A stretch of DNA of 64,000 nucleotides from assembly GCF_000699505.1 (NCBI RefSeq), contig NZ_CP007490.1, positions 248,001 through 312,000 on the forward strand. Direction: 5' to 3'. Positions 29,001-38,027 of this stretch are shown here, piece by piece. The stretch is from Rhodoluna lacicola (GTDB taxonomy: Bacteria; Actinomycetota; Actinomycetes; Actinomycetales; Microbacteriaceae). Under the pieces are notes generated by a model. It worked only from the letters and a program-made list of their open reading frames with translations, was not told the DNA's origin and did not search any database. The position numbers and the translations under genes are program-made. The first letter of the stretch is position 1; each line of letters starts with the position of its first letter.

Positions 29001-29683
29001 AGACTAGTGAACTGGCATCGGCCGTGCGCGAAAAAATCGCATCACCTGCCGATTACGTTGCTGAGCACCTAAGTAAAGAAGAGAAATTATCCTTGGTTGC
29101 GGTTGGCTACAAGAACTCGGCAGCTTTTGTTGACGATGTAATCACCGCGTTGATCAACCAAGAAATTACTGCTCGTGGTCTGGATGCAAACCCAGATGAC
29201 CTTCGCGCGGCAGTGGTCGAGCGAAGCATCGAGCAATGCTTTGATGCGGCCAAGGTGCTTGAGAAAATATCAACTCACTATCGGCAGACTAGTAAAGCTA
29301 TCTCTGAAGTTCAGGACCTTTCAGTACTGCACGTGCTGGCTGCCGAAAAAGCTCACATTGCAGATTTGATGCGCAGCAACATTATTAGTGCCACGGGCAT
29401 TGAACGAATTACAAGAATTCCTATTTATCTGCAGGCTAGCAAAATGAGAATTGAAAAATTGCTGGAAAACCCGGAGCGCGACCGAATAGCCGAGCTAGAA
29501 CTCAATGAGGCGCTAGCGCTGGTTGAAAAAACCCCCGCAGACAAAATGCCTGAAGAAAAACTACAGACAGTTCGTTGGATGATTGAAGAACTACGAGTGA
29601 GTTTATTCGCTCAGGTTCTTGGTGCCGCCGAGACCGTATCGGTGCAGCGCATCAAAAAGGCCTTGAATTCAGCAGTGGGCTAG
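26042..29683 (+). CDS. hrpA: ATP-dependent RNA helicase HrpA
   Basis: This 1213-residue DEAH-box helicase has motif I GATGSGKTTQIPK, DEAH in IIIDEAHERSLN, motif III SATID and motif VI QRAGRAGR. HA2/ratchet, OB and the long C-terminal DUF3418 region typical of bacterial HrpA (about 1300 residues) follow. In E. coli HrpA acts on mRNA processing and stalled ribosomes. The start is GTG at 26042, 17 bases after the DUF3817 gene. The 3' end overlaps the convergent DUF1801 gene by 4 bases. Confidence 0.95.
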   Translation: MSTPESTALQITYPVDLPVSQRRQEILEAIRDNQVVVIAGATGSGKTTQIPKMCLELGRTSIAHTQPRRIAARAVAERIAEELKVELGDLVGYQVRFTDKAGANTKVKVMTDGILLNAMQRYRNLEPYDTIIIDEAHERSLNIDFLLGYLKQLLPKRPDLKVIVTSATIDPESFSRHFNDAPIIEVSGRTFPIEIRYAETAREAGDDTDPDEETTASDYLDGIVKALDDLQYEPDGDTLVFLSGESEIRDAQEAIEGRINSGALGKGVEVLPLYGRLSAAEQHRVFESSKMVGLKRRIILATNVAETSLTIPNIKYVIDAGTARISRYSPRAKVQRLPIEAISKASANQRAGRAGRTSPGVVIRLYSEDDYESRPEFTDPEILRTNLASVILQAAQLGLGDITAFPFLQAPDARGVQDGLGLLGELGAVKDPKGKTVELTKVGRELARLPIEPRFGRMLLESKKHDLVREVMIIVAGLTIQDPRERPLAKRPQADQAHARFADPTSDFLSLLNLWNYIEEQQKKLSSSAFRRLCKNEFLNYLRVREWQDLIKQLKSIAKPLDILPGNPKVNPDGIHQCLLAGLLSQIGLKQLSDKKAADQVKKNSDKPVRASNEYLGSNGKKFVIFPGSTLAKKPPAAIMSAELVETSRLFARMNAAINPEWAEPLAGDLVKRSFSEPHWEKSQGAVVAYERVMLFGVPIVVSRRMQYSRIDIPLCRDLFIRHALVHGEWDSKQAFDRANQQLLKQLESLADRARKPQFAPDDEDVFRFYNARIPQDVFSTRTFEGWWRKAKHETPELLTMTRDDLLPPEVQAPSDADNPKIWNFGERELKLRYRYEPGAPDDGVTVDVPVSLLAQINSDEFDWLVPSMRVDLIAELIRGLPKNLRRTVVPAVDWAKKAIAALPEHPDEALLATLAKTLRTLSGTHMTADDFDFAALPTSLRMTYRVVDEKGRTLGLGLDLAALQQKLIPVANGEAPKKVVPDIAKKTSELASAVREKIASPADYVAEHLSKEEKLSLVAVGYKNSAAFVDDVITALINQEITARGLDANPDDLRAAVVERSIEQCFDAAKVLEKISTHYRQTSKAISEVQDLSVLHVLAAEKAHIADLMRSNIISATGIERITRIPIYLQASKMRIEKLLENPERDRIAELELNEALALVEKTPADKMPEEKLQTVRWMIEELRVSLFAQVLGAAETVSVQRIKKALNSAVG

Positions 29684-30096
29684 CTAATAGCTTTCTTGAT
29701 CAAAGCGGATATCTTTTTTTCAACATCTGCATTCCAGCCAATTACGGCAAACGAGGTGGCCCACATTTGGTCTTTGTCTAGGTTGGCTGCGTCTTGAAAG
29801 CCCAGGGTTGAGTAGCGTGCCTTGAACTTGCCCGCGTCTTGAAAAAACAGGACGGTTTTGCCCTCGTTGTCACAGTAAGCCTGCATGCCATACCAGGTCT
29901 TGGCTTGAAGGCCGGGTGCGATTTTCTTGACCAGCGCATGGATCTTTTTTGCAATTGCCTTGTCGGCCGCAGCCATGGCGTTTATCTTTTCGACCACATC
30001 AGCTTCGTGCTGCTCCGGGGTCATTTTCTTTCGTGCCTTTGCGCGCTCAGCCATGGTCTCTTTTAGGGCTTGCTTCTCAGCATCGGTCATAGCCAT
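29680..30096 (-). CDS. DUF1801 / YdhG-like protein
   Basis: The C-terminal two thirds of this 138-residue protein (KTWYGMQAYC, TVLFFQDAGKFKARYSTLGF, LIKKAIS) fit the DUF1801 (YdhG/YjbR/CyaY-like) fold, whose function is unknown. The N-terminal 50 residues are a charged helix rich in Lys, Ala and Met. The ATG at 30096 has GGAG upstream. A second DUF1801 protein lies at 34064. Confidence 0.75.
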   Translation of the reverse strand: MAMTDAEKQALKETMAERAKARKKMTPEQHEADVVEKINAMAAADKAIAKKIHALVKKIAPGLQAKTWYGMQAYCDNEGKTVLFFQDAGKFKARYSTLGFQDAANLDKDQMWATSFAVIGWNADVEKKISALIKKAIS

Positions 30097-30143
30097 TTGA
30101 ATCTCCTAAAACTTTCAACTGGGTAATAGCGTAATCTCAAAGA

Positions 30144-30590
30144 ATGAGTGATTTGAATGAGGTTGGCGAACGCGATAACTGGATTTGTTGGTTATGCGAT
30201 ACCCCGGTGGATCCAGACGGATCCGTTAATTCAGATCTAGGCCCAAGCACCGATAGCTACGCTGCTGCGAAAGCTAAAAAGGGTGCCGATGTAGTCGAGC
30301 GCCTGGCCCACCGCCAGTGCAACACCATGCGAGGCAAAATTGCTCCGGTAGTGCCGTGGTCGAAGGACTTGTTTGTAGTTGACCCCTCGCCAATTTTTGA
30401 ATCGGTGGAGCGCTTGAAAGCGAAAGGTGGCCGCGAGATTGTTGCTCGCTGCCCAGATGAGAATGACGCTAACCAGGCAGCTGAATGGCTCTTGGACCGC
30501 CTATCTAGGCTGGCCCCGGATTCCAAATTCGCCACTGAGATCAAGCCCGGCGGCGGGCAATTCATGCTGGCCTTGCGTTTAGATCGCTAA
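30144..30590 (+). CDS. HNH-like small protein
   Basis: In this 148-residue protein, WICWLCDTPVDPDG near the N-terminus and VERLAHRQCNTMRGK about 45 residues later form the two CxxC / HxxCN halves of an HNH zinc fold. The usual DH pair between them is degenerate, so nuclease activity is doubtful. The C-terminal half is unassigned. It is divergent from the DUF1801 gene and about 110 bases upstream of katG. Confidence 0.6.
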   Translation: MSDLNEVGERDNWICWLCDTPVDPDGSVNSDLGPSTDSYAAAKAKKGADVVERLAHRQCNTMRGKIAPVVPWSKDLFVVDPSPIFESVERLKAKGGREIVARCPDENDANQAAEWLLDRLSRLAPDSKFATEIKPGGGQFMLALRLDR

Positions 30591-30689
30591 ACCGCACCTT
30601 TTGTATCTTCAGGGGTGCTCGAGGCTGGAATAGCCCAGAAAACTCATCGGTTGTAATGTTGGTGCCCGTTTTTGGCCGACCAGTAATAA

Positions 30690-32858
<2,169 letters not shown>

Positions 32859-32910
32859 CAACTGACAAACTCGGCTCAGGCTTGGCCATTCCTGCGGTAG
32901 AAATGTAGGG

Positions 32911-33561
32911 ATGAAGAAATTATTAGGTACAGGCCTGGCCGAGTTTTTTGGCACTCTGACCCTTGTTTGCGTTGTGGTTGGTTCTGGAATTATGGGAACC
33001 AATCTTTCAAATGACGCTGGTGTTGCACTTCTGATCAATACCGTCTCAACAATTTTTGCGCTCGCGCTTTTGATTTTGATTTTAGGTCCGGTTTCAGGGG
33101 CGCATTTCAATCCGCTGGTAACCCTGGCCATGTTAGCCAGCAAGAGAATTTCGCCCGTCACGGTGTGGGCTTATATTCCGGCTCAAATTCTTGGTGCCAT
33201 AGTCGGCGCGGTTCTAGCCAACCTGATGTTCAACCTTTCCGCGGTGCAGATTTCTGACAACTATCGTGTGAGCACTGGAACGTTTATCGGTGAAGTGCTG
33301 GCCACCGCCGGCTTGTTGATTGTGATTTTGGTGCTTTTGCAGCGAGACCAAGGCGGCTTGATTCCGGTATCAGTTGCAGCCTGGATTGGTTCGGCATATT
33401 TCTTTACATCTTCAACTTCGTTCGCAAACCCAGCGGTCACAGTGGGGCGAATGTTTAGCGACACCTTTGCAGGAATCTCACCAGATTCAGTCTTGCCATT
33501 TATTGGTGCTCAGCTTGTTGGTGCTGCTATTGGTATCCTCGGGGTGAAGGCAATCAAGTAG
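32911..33561 (+). CDS. MIP-family (aquaporin-like) channel with NPL box
   Basis: This 216-residue protein has six helices and two half-helices. The first pore motif reads AHFNPLVTLAM, so the usual NPA is NPL; the second, FANPAVTVGR, is canonical and keeps the selectivity-filter Arg. The substitution widens or alters the pore, so water, glycerol or another small neutral solute is possible. It lies about 50 bases after katG on the same strand; hydrogen peroxide passage is conceivable but only suggested by position. Confidence 0.85.
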   Translation: MKKLLGTGLAEFFGTLTLVCVVVGSGIMGTNLSNDAGVALLINTVSTIFALALLILILGPVSGAHFNPLVTLAMLASKRISPVTVWAYIPAQILGAIVGAVLANLMFNLSAVQISDNYRVSTGTFIGEVLATAGLLIVILVLLQRDQGGLIPVSVAAWIGSAYFFTSSTSFANPAVTVGRMFSDTFAGISPDSVLPFIGAQLVGAAIGILGVKAIK

Positions 33562-33583
33562 CTCAGAGGAGCTGAGGAGACAC

Positions 33584-34054
33584 GTGGCCAAGATAAATAA
33601 GAATCGAATCACATCGGTCGCGGACAAGGATTTTGTCGTATTCCTAATTGGAATGCGAATCAACAATTGGTTTGCAATCCACCATTGGTTGCCGGTTTTC
33701 TTGGCCATGGGCAAAATGCTGCCTGAGCTATATAAAAATCCAGACCTAGGCTTCAAGTCTTATGAAATGGGCTTTGGCCGCACCATTATTTTGATTCAGT
33801 ACTGGGAAAACACCGACAAATTAATCGCCTATGCCAAAGCCAAAGACTCAGAGCACCTGCCAGCTTGGAAGGCCTTCAATAAAGCAGCCATGAAAACCAG
33901 TGCCGTTGGAATCTGGCACGAAACCTATGTGATTGATAAGTCAAAGACTGAGAACATCTATGTGAACATGCCTCCGTTTGGCTTTGGAAAGGTTGGCGAG
34001 ATTCAGCCAGCCCAAGGAAAGCGAAACTCAGCAGCCCAAAGATTAGGCGAGTAA
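33584..34054 (+). CDS. DUF4188-like protein
   Basis: This 156-residue protein contains FVVFLIGMRINNWFAIHHWLP and ILIQYWENTDKLIAYAKAKD, matching the DUF4188 family, a dimeric alpha/beta-barrel of the kind found in small heme-binding or monooxygenase-like proteins. The function is unknown. The start is GTG at 33584 after GAGGAG, 22 bases after the channel gene. Confidence 0.7.
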   Translation: MAKINKNRITSVADKDFVVFLIGMRINNWFAIHHWLPVFLAMGKMLPELYKNPDLGFKSYEMGFGRTIILIQYWENTDKLIAYAKAKDSEHLPAWKAFNKAAMKTSAVGIWHETYVIDKSKTENIYVNMPPFGFGKVGEIQPAQGKRNSAAQRLGE

Positions 34055-34063
34055 GGTTTGGCT

Positions 34064-34462
34064 ATGAAATTGGGTCAAGACATCCTCGATTATCAGAGCA
34101 ACCTGAGTGAAGATGAAGCCGCTATCGGTGCTGCACTGATCAAAATGATTTCCAAGGCTCTTCCCCAAGCTGAGGGCAAAGTTTGGCATGGTCACCCGGT
34201 CTGGTTTATTGACGGCAATCCCGTGGTTGGTTACAGCCTGAAGAAGGCTGGCATCGAGGTTCTGTTTTGGAGTGGTCAGTCATTCAACCTTGAAGGGCTT
34301 CGCGCTATGGGAAAGTTTAAGGCTGCTAGCTTGAGCGTTCCAGCACTGAAGTCGCTTGATAAAACGGCGCTGACAACGTGGCTGGGTGAGGCCAAGGAAA
34401 TCCAATGGGATTATCAAAACCTGCCCAAAAAGAGAGCGCTGGTGAAGCGCACCAAGTTTTAG
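34064..34462 (+). CDS. DUF1801 domain protein
   Basis: In this 132-residue protein, KVWHGHPVWFIDGNPVVGYSL and VLFWSGQSF match the DUF1801 fold. No catalytic role is known. The ATG at 34064 is preferred to an in-frame TTG two codons earlier because of its spacing from AAGG. It ends exactly where the convergent VOC gene ends. Confidence 0.7.
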   Translation: MKLGQDILDYQSNLSEDEAAIGAALIKMISKALPQAEGKVWHGHPVWFIDGNPVVGYSLKKAGIEVLFWSGQSFNLEGLRAMGKFKAASLSVPALKSLDKTALTTWLGEAKEIQWDYQNLPKKRALVKRTKF

Positions 34463-34861
34463 TTACTGTACGTGCTCTGGGTTCATCCAGAAGAGATCCC
34501 AAAGGTGACCATCTAGGTCTTCGAAGCCCCAGCTAAACATAAAGCCGTGGTCCTCAGGTTCATTTAGTTTGCGGGCACCAAGTGAAAGAGCCTTCTGTGT
34601 CATTTCGCGCACCTCGTCGGCAGAACCTAGGCTGAAGGCAAGAATTGCCTCAGTGGTTGACTTGTCAGCAATTGGCTTTGAGATGAAGCCTTGAAACTTT
34701 TTGTGCTCTAACAGCATCACATAAATCGTTTCATTAACGATCATGCAGGTTGACTCATCATCGGTGAATTGAGGATTGAATTTGAAGCCAAGTTCAGTGA
34801 AAAAATCCACTGACTTGGTTAGGCTCTCGACCGGTAGATTCACAAAAATTGAACTAATCAT
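34463..34861 (-). CDS. VOC-family (glyoxalase/bleomycin-resistance fold) protein
   Basis: This 132-residue protein has paired beta-alpha-beta-beta-beta units: SIFVNLPVESLTKSVDFFTELGF at the start and FMFSWGFEDLDGHLWDLFW at the end, the vicinal-oxygen-chelate fold. The closest general type is the lactoylglutathione-lyase-like or antibiotic-binding group. The substrate is unknown. Confidence 0.8.
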   Translation of the reverse strand: MISSIFVNLPVESLTKSVDFFTELGFKFNPQFTDDESTCMIVNETIYVMLLEHKKFQGFISKPIADKSTTEAILAFSLGSADEVREMTQKALSLGARKLNEPEDHGFMFSWGFEDLDGHLWDLFWMNPEHVQ

Positions 34862-34898
34862 GGGTCAAGGTTAGACCACGAATTAGAACGGTCTTTTT

Positions 34899-36593
34899 CT
34901 ATCGGGTAAATCGGCCAAATCCTAGGGCGTAAAGCATTGGTAGGGCAGAAATGCCAAGCAACGTGAACCCCAGGTTCTGATTTTCTGGCAAAGAGAGAAC
35001 CCCAGCAATTACCAGTCCGGTAAAAACCAAACCTGCCGTTGCGCGACGAATGCTGGAATCTAAAACCCTCATTCGGCGCTCGAGCTCTGGGTTTCTAAGC
35101 ACAAGGTCACCGCGTTCAACTCTGCTGACCACACTTTCAATGCGTCCAGGTAGTTGGCTTAGCGTAAGCAGGTTGGCTAATAGATCCTTGCCCAGCCTCT
35201 TTACTGTTCCGGTGCCTGATCCGTTTAGTAGTGATCTTGCGAAAGGGTCAACCGCATCCCAAATGTTGAATTCACGATTTAGTTCGCTGGTGACTCCTGA
35301 GATAAGTGAAAGAGCCCTGATCAAGAATAGAAAGTCATTTGGAAGCTGGAACGGAAGGGTGCGCACGAGTTCACTGAACTCAATACCAAACTCCCTGAGT
35401 TCAGCCGGATCTGTTTGAATCAGCTCGCCCACTCGCACGCCGCCAAAGCGGTCAAATAGTTTGCTGACTGCCTCTTCTAGAAGCAAGGTGTCGGCTGATG
35501 GTAGGAGAACCCCTAAGCGCTCGCAAGCCACGACCCAGGCTCGCGCGTCTCTAGATGCAACAGCAAAAAGGAATCTCTGCAGGTTGGCCTTTAGTTCCTC
35601 GCTTACTTGGCCCATCATTCCAAAGTCAATGTAGGTCAGCGTGAAGTCAACTGCCGCACCTTCCGGGGCCTTGGTAATAAATATGTTGCCCGGGTGTGGG
35701 TCGGCGTGAAAGAAACCGGTGACAAAGAATTGCTCAAAGGTGGCTCTGGCAAGCTCGGCGGCAACGGCATTGGGATTAATTCCGGCTGCTACTAACCCTT
35801 CAACATCAGAAATCTTGATTGCACTGACGTCAGTCAGAGTTAGCACTCGCTTTGCGCTGCGCTCCCAAATTACATTCGGGGTCTGAATTCTGGGATCGTT
35901 TTCAAAAGCCTCTGCAAACCGCTCAAGGTTTTCTGCCTCGTGCAGATAGTTGATTTCTTGAAGAGTAATTTCTGAAAACTCGCGAACCAGAGCGAGGGCA
36001 TCGGTGCGTTTTGAAACTAGTTTGACTTTTGATAACCAGCCACCAACCTTGGTCAATGCTTTCAAGTCCACGTCAACAATGTTTTCTATGCCCGGTCGTA
36101 GAACCTTCACCACCACATCTGTGATACCTAGGTCACCAGCAAGTCCGGGGGAGAGTTTAGCTTTGTAGGCCTGCCCCAAAGATGCGGCGGCAATTGGTTC
36201 GGCAGTGATTTCTGCGAAAGCTACACCCGGTGACATGCCAAGCTCGCTCTCAATTGCATGCAGAATGCTTTCGAAAGACTCAGGGGCAACTTCATCCTGC
36301 AGACCAGATAGTTCCTTGGTTATCTCTTCTGGGAGCACATCCAAGCGAGCAGATAAAAACTGGCCAACTTTAACCATCAAACCGCCTAAATCGGCAGCTA
36401 GGTTGTGAAATTTTCTAGCTAACTTTTGAAAGCGCCTGATTCGGCCACGGGCGGCAATCTTCTTCAAACCAAATTGCGGCAAAACAATCTCAAACCACCA
36501 AGCTTGAGCTAATGCAAGAGCAGCAAACCTAAGAATCCTTTGGTAGCGAGACTTGAGTGCCCTGCTCTGATTTGAAAGATTACTTTTCGGCAA
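34899..36593 (-). CDS. ABC1/UbiB-family atypical kinase
   Basis: This 564-residue protein has the ABC1 kinase motifs: the KxGQ box in VKVGQFLSARLDVLP, the alanine-rich nucleotide loop AAASLGQAYKA, VVKVLRPG, HADPHPGNIF and YIDFGMMG. Two hydrophobic helices at the C-terminus (about residues 515-560) anchor it in the membrane. In other bacteria UbiB supports quinone synthesis; in actinobacteria the role is less clear. The start is TTG, overlapping the PadR-like gene by 14 bases, so coupling is likely. Confidence 0.88.
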   Translation of the reverse strand: MPKSNLSNQSRALKSRYQRILRFAALALAQAWWFEIVLPQFGLKKIAARGRIRRFQKLARKFHNLAADLGGLMVKVGQFLSARLDVLPEEITKELSGLQDEVAPESFESILHAIESELGMSPGVAFAEITAEPIAAASLGQAYKAKLSPGLAGDLGITDVVVKVLRPGIENIVDVDLKALTKVGGWLSKVKLVSKRTDALALVREFSEITLQEINYLHEAENLERFAEAFENDPRIQTPNVIWERSAKRVLTLTDVSAIKISDVEGLVAAGINPNAVAAELARATFEQFFVTGFFHADPHPGNIFITKAPEGAAVDFTLTYIDFGMMGQVSEELKANLQRFLFAVASRDARAWVVACERLGVLLPSADTLLLEEAVSKLFDRFGGVRVGELIQTDPAELREFGIEFSELVRTLPFQLPNDFLFLIRALSLISGVTSELNREFNIWDAVDPFARSLLNGSGTGTVKRLGKDLLANLLTLSQLPGRIESVVSRVERGDLVLRNPELERRMRVLDSSIRRATAGLVFTGLVIAGVLSLPENQNLGFTLLGISALPMLYALGFGRFTR

Positions 36594-37146
36594 GAACTTT
36601 GTGTAGTTCGTGACGAGCTTTGTCTAAAATCTCTGCCGCTCTTGCTTGCTGCTCGCGTGACGCGGTCTGGGCGACATCAAACATAACCGGTGGCAGCTTG
36701 GACGCTGCTTTCAAGAATGTTGGTTCACAGCTCATCCAGTTCAAATTAGAGAAATTCATTGTTGGTGATACTGATGGTGCCTCGGCCATTTTGTCGCGCG
36801 CTGATTCAAGTTCTGCTTCGCCAGTTTTTGTCAGTGAGAACAATTTGCGATCACCTTTAGTCTTTGCGGCTACGAATTCGGCCACAGTGAGTTTGGTAAG
36901 AGCCTTGTTAACCTGACCGTCAGTTGGGGCCCAGGTTCCGCCGGCTACAAGGCTGATGGACTTCACAATTTGAGTCGCTGTTTTGGCACCTGATTCCAAG
37001 GCTGCCAGCACAGCGACCTCTAGCCGGGCTTCATCGGGTTGGGCCTTGATGCCACCCTTGAGGGTGTTCGATGCCATGTCCTTGACATAGCCAAATAGCC
37101 CTTCGATGGCCTGACGTGGGTCAAAACTGTTCGATGTTGTGCTCAC
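36580..37146 (-). CDS. PadR-like transcriptional regulator
   Basis: This 188-residue protein starts from a GTG at 37146 preceded by AAAGGA; the 32 codons before it are not supported. Residues about 35-110 form a winged helix (LEVAVLAALESGAKTATQI; WAPTDGQVNKALTKL; KLFSLTKTGEAELESA) as in PadR regulators, followed by a helical C-terminus. It may control the coupled ABC1 kinase gene or itself. It is divergent from the LON-domain gene. Confidence 0.75.
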   Translation of the reverse strand: MSTTSNSFDPRQAIEGLFGYVKDMASNTLKGGIKAQPDEARLEVAVLAALESGAKTATQIVKSISLVAGGTWAPTDGQVNKALTKLTVAEFVAAKTKGDRKLFSLTKTGEAELESARDKMAEAPSVSPTMNFSNLNWMSCEPTFLKAASKLPPVMFDVAQTASREQQARAAEILDKARHELHKVLAEK

Positions 37147-37263
37147 AAGAGTCCTTTTGGTTATGTTGGGGTACTTATCTACTACAAGGCAATTATCGGG
37201 TTTTTCATTCCTTGATTGACCCGGTTTAGGCTTGTCAAACAAGCTCTAGAGAACGGGGAACAA

Positions 37264-37893
37264 ATGCCAGTTATGCCAATGTTTCCGCTGAGCACTGTCT
37301 TGATGCCTGCGATGCCGCTCTCGTTGAGAATTTTTGAAGAACGCTACCTGAAACTTCTTGGGGACTTAGTCGGCCAGGAAAATCCTGAGTTCGGCGTTGT
37401 GCTGATTGAACGAGGTCAAGAGATTGGCGGCGGTGAGAAGAGGCTTGGAATTGGAACTTTGGCCTCCGTCACCGACATCGGAACCTTGGATGAGTTTTAT
37501 GGGATTGAGTCAATTGGCACACAACGCTTCAGGGTGAATGCATGGTTGCCCGATGATCCGTATCCGATGGCCGACATCGACTTCATCCCAGACTTAATCT
37601 GGGACGACTCTCTGACCATGGCTAAAAACCAACTGGAAACCAAAGTGCGGAACTTATTGTCGTTTGCCAGCGAGTTCGGAGATTTGCAGTACGGCTCAGA
37701 TACAGAGTTCAGCGAGGATCCAATGCAGGCCTGTTGGCAAATTGCCGGGGTACTGCCAGTTGGGCCCCTGGATCATTTAGATCTTCTGCAGTCACTTTCA
37801 GCAGCTGATCTTGTCTTAGAGACGCAAGCCCTGGTGTCAACGCTCGACCAGGCTCTCAAGGCCATGATTGAACAACTGGGGACCAAAGACTGA
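37264..37893 (+). CDS. LON substrate-binding-domain protein
   Basis: This 209-residue protein begins MPVMPMFPLSTVLMPAMPLSLRIFEERY, the start of the Lon N-terminal (PUA-like) domain. It has no ATPase or protease domain, as is usual for the stand-alone actinobacterial LON-domain family. It is probably a protein- or ligand-binding factor. The ATG at 37264, with GGGGAA upstream, is chosen over earlier in-frame codons. Confidence 0.85.
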   Translation: MPVMPMFPLSTVLMPAMPLSLRIFEERYLKLLGDLVGQENPEFGVVLIERGQEIGGGEKRLGIGTLASVTDIGTLDEFYGIESIGTQRFRVNAWLPDDPYPMADIDFIPDLIWDDSLTMAKNQLETKVRNLLSFASEFGDLQYGSDTEFSEDPMQACWQIAGVLPVGPLDHLDLLQSLSAADLVLETQALVSTLDQALKAMIEQLGTKD

Positions 37894-37924
37894 ATCGGAT
37901 TACCCCGGTAAAAAGTCCCGAAAA

Positions 37925-37943
37925 TTTGCGATACTTGCGCAAA
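37925..37943. promoter_or_regulatory. Inverted repeat in promoter of the HDxxH protein
   Basis: TTTGCG-N7-CGCAAA, flanked by A/T-rich arms, sits about 85 bases upstream of the 38028 start. TTGCGA inside it and TATGAT at 37947 could be a -35/-10 pair. An operator is inferred; no regulator is identified. Confidence 0.4.
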
Positions 37944-38027
37944 ATTTATGATAAATCTATTGCTAGACTAGAGAAAATCCGCAAGTATGTTCTTTAATAA
38001 AGAATAAATCCGTAATTGGAGGCAAAG

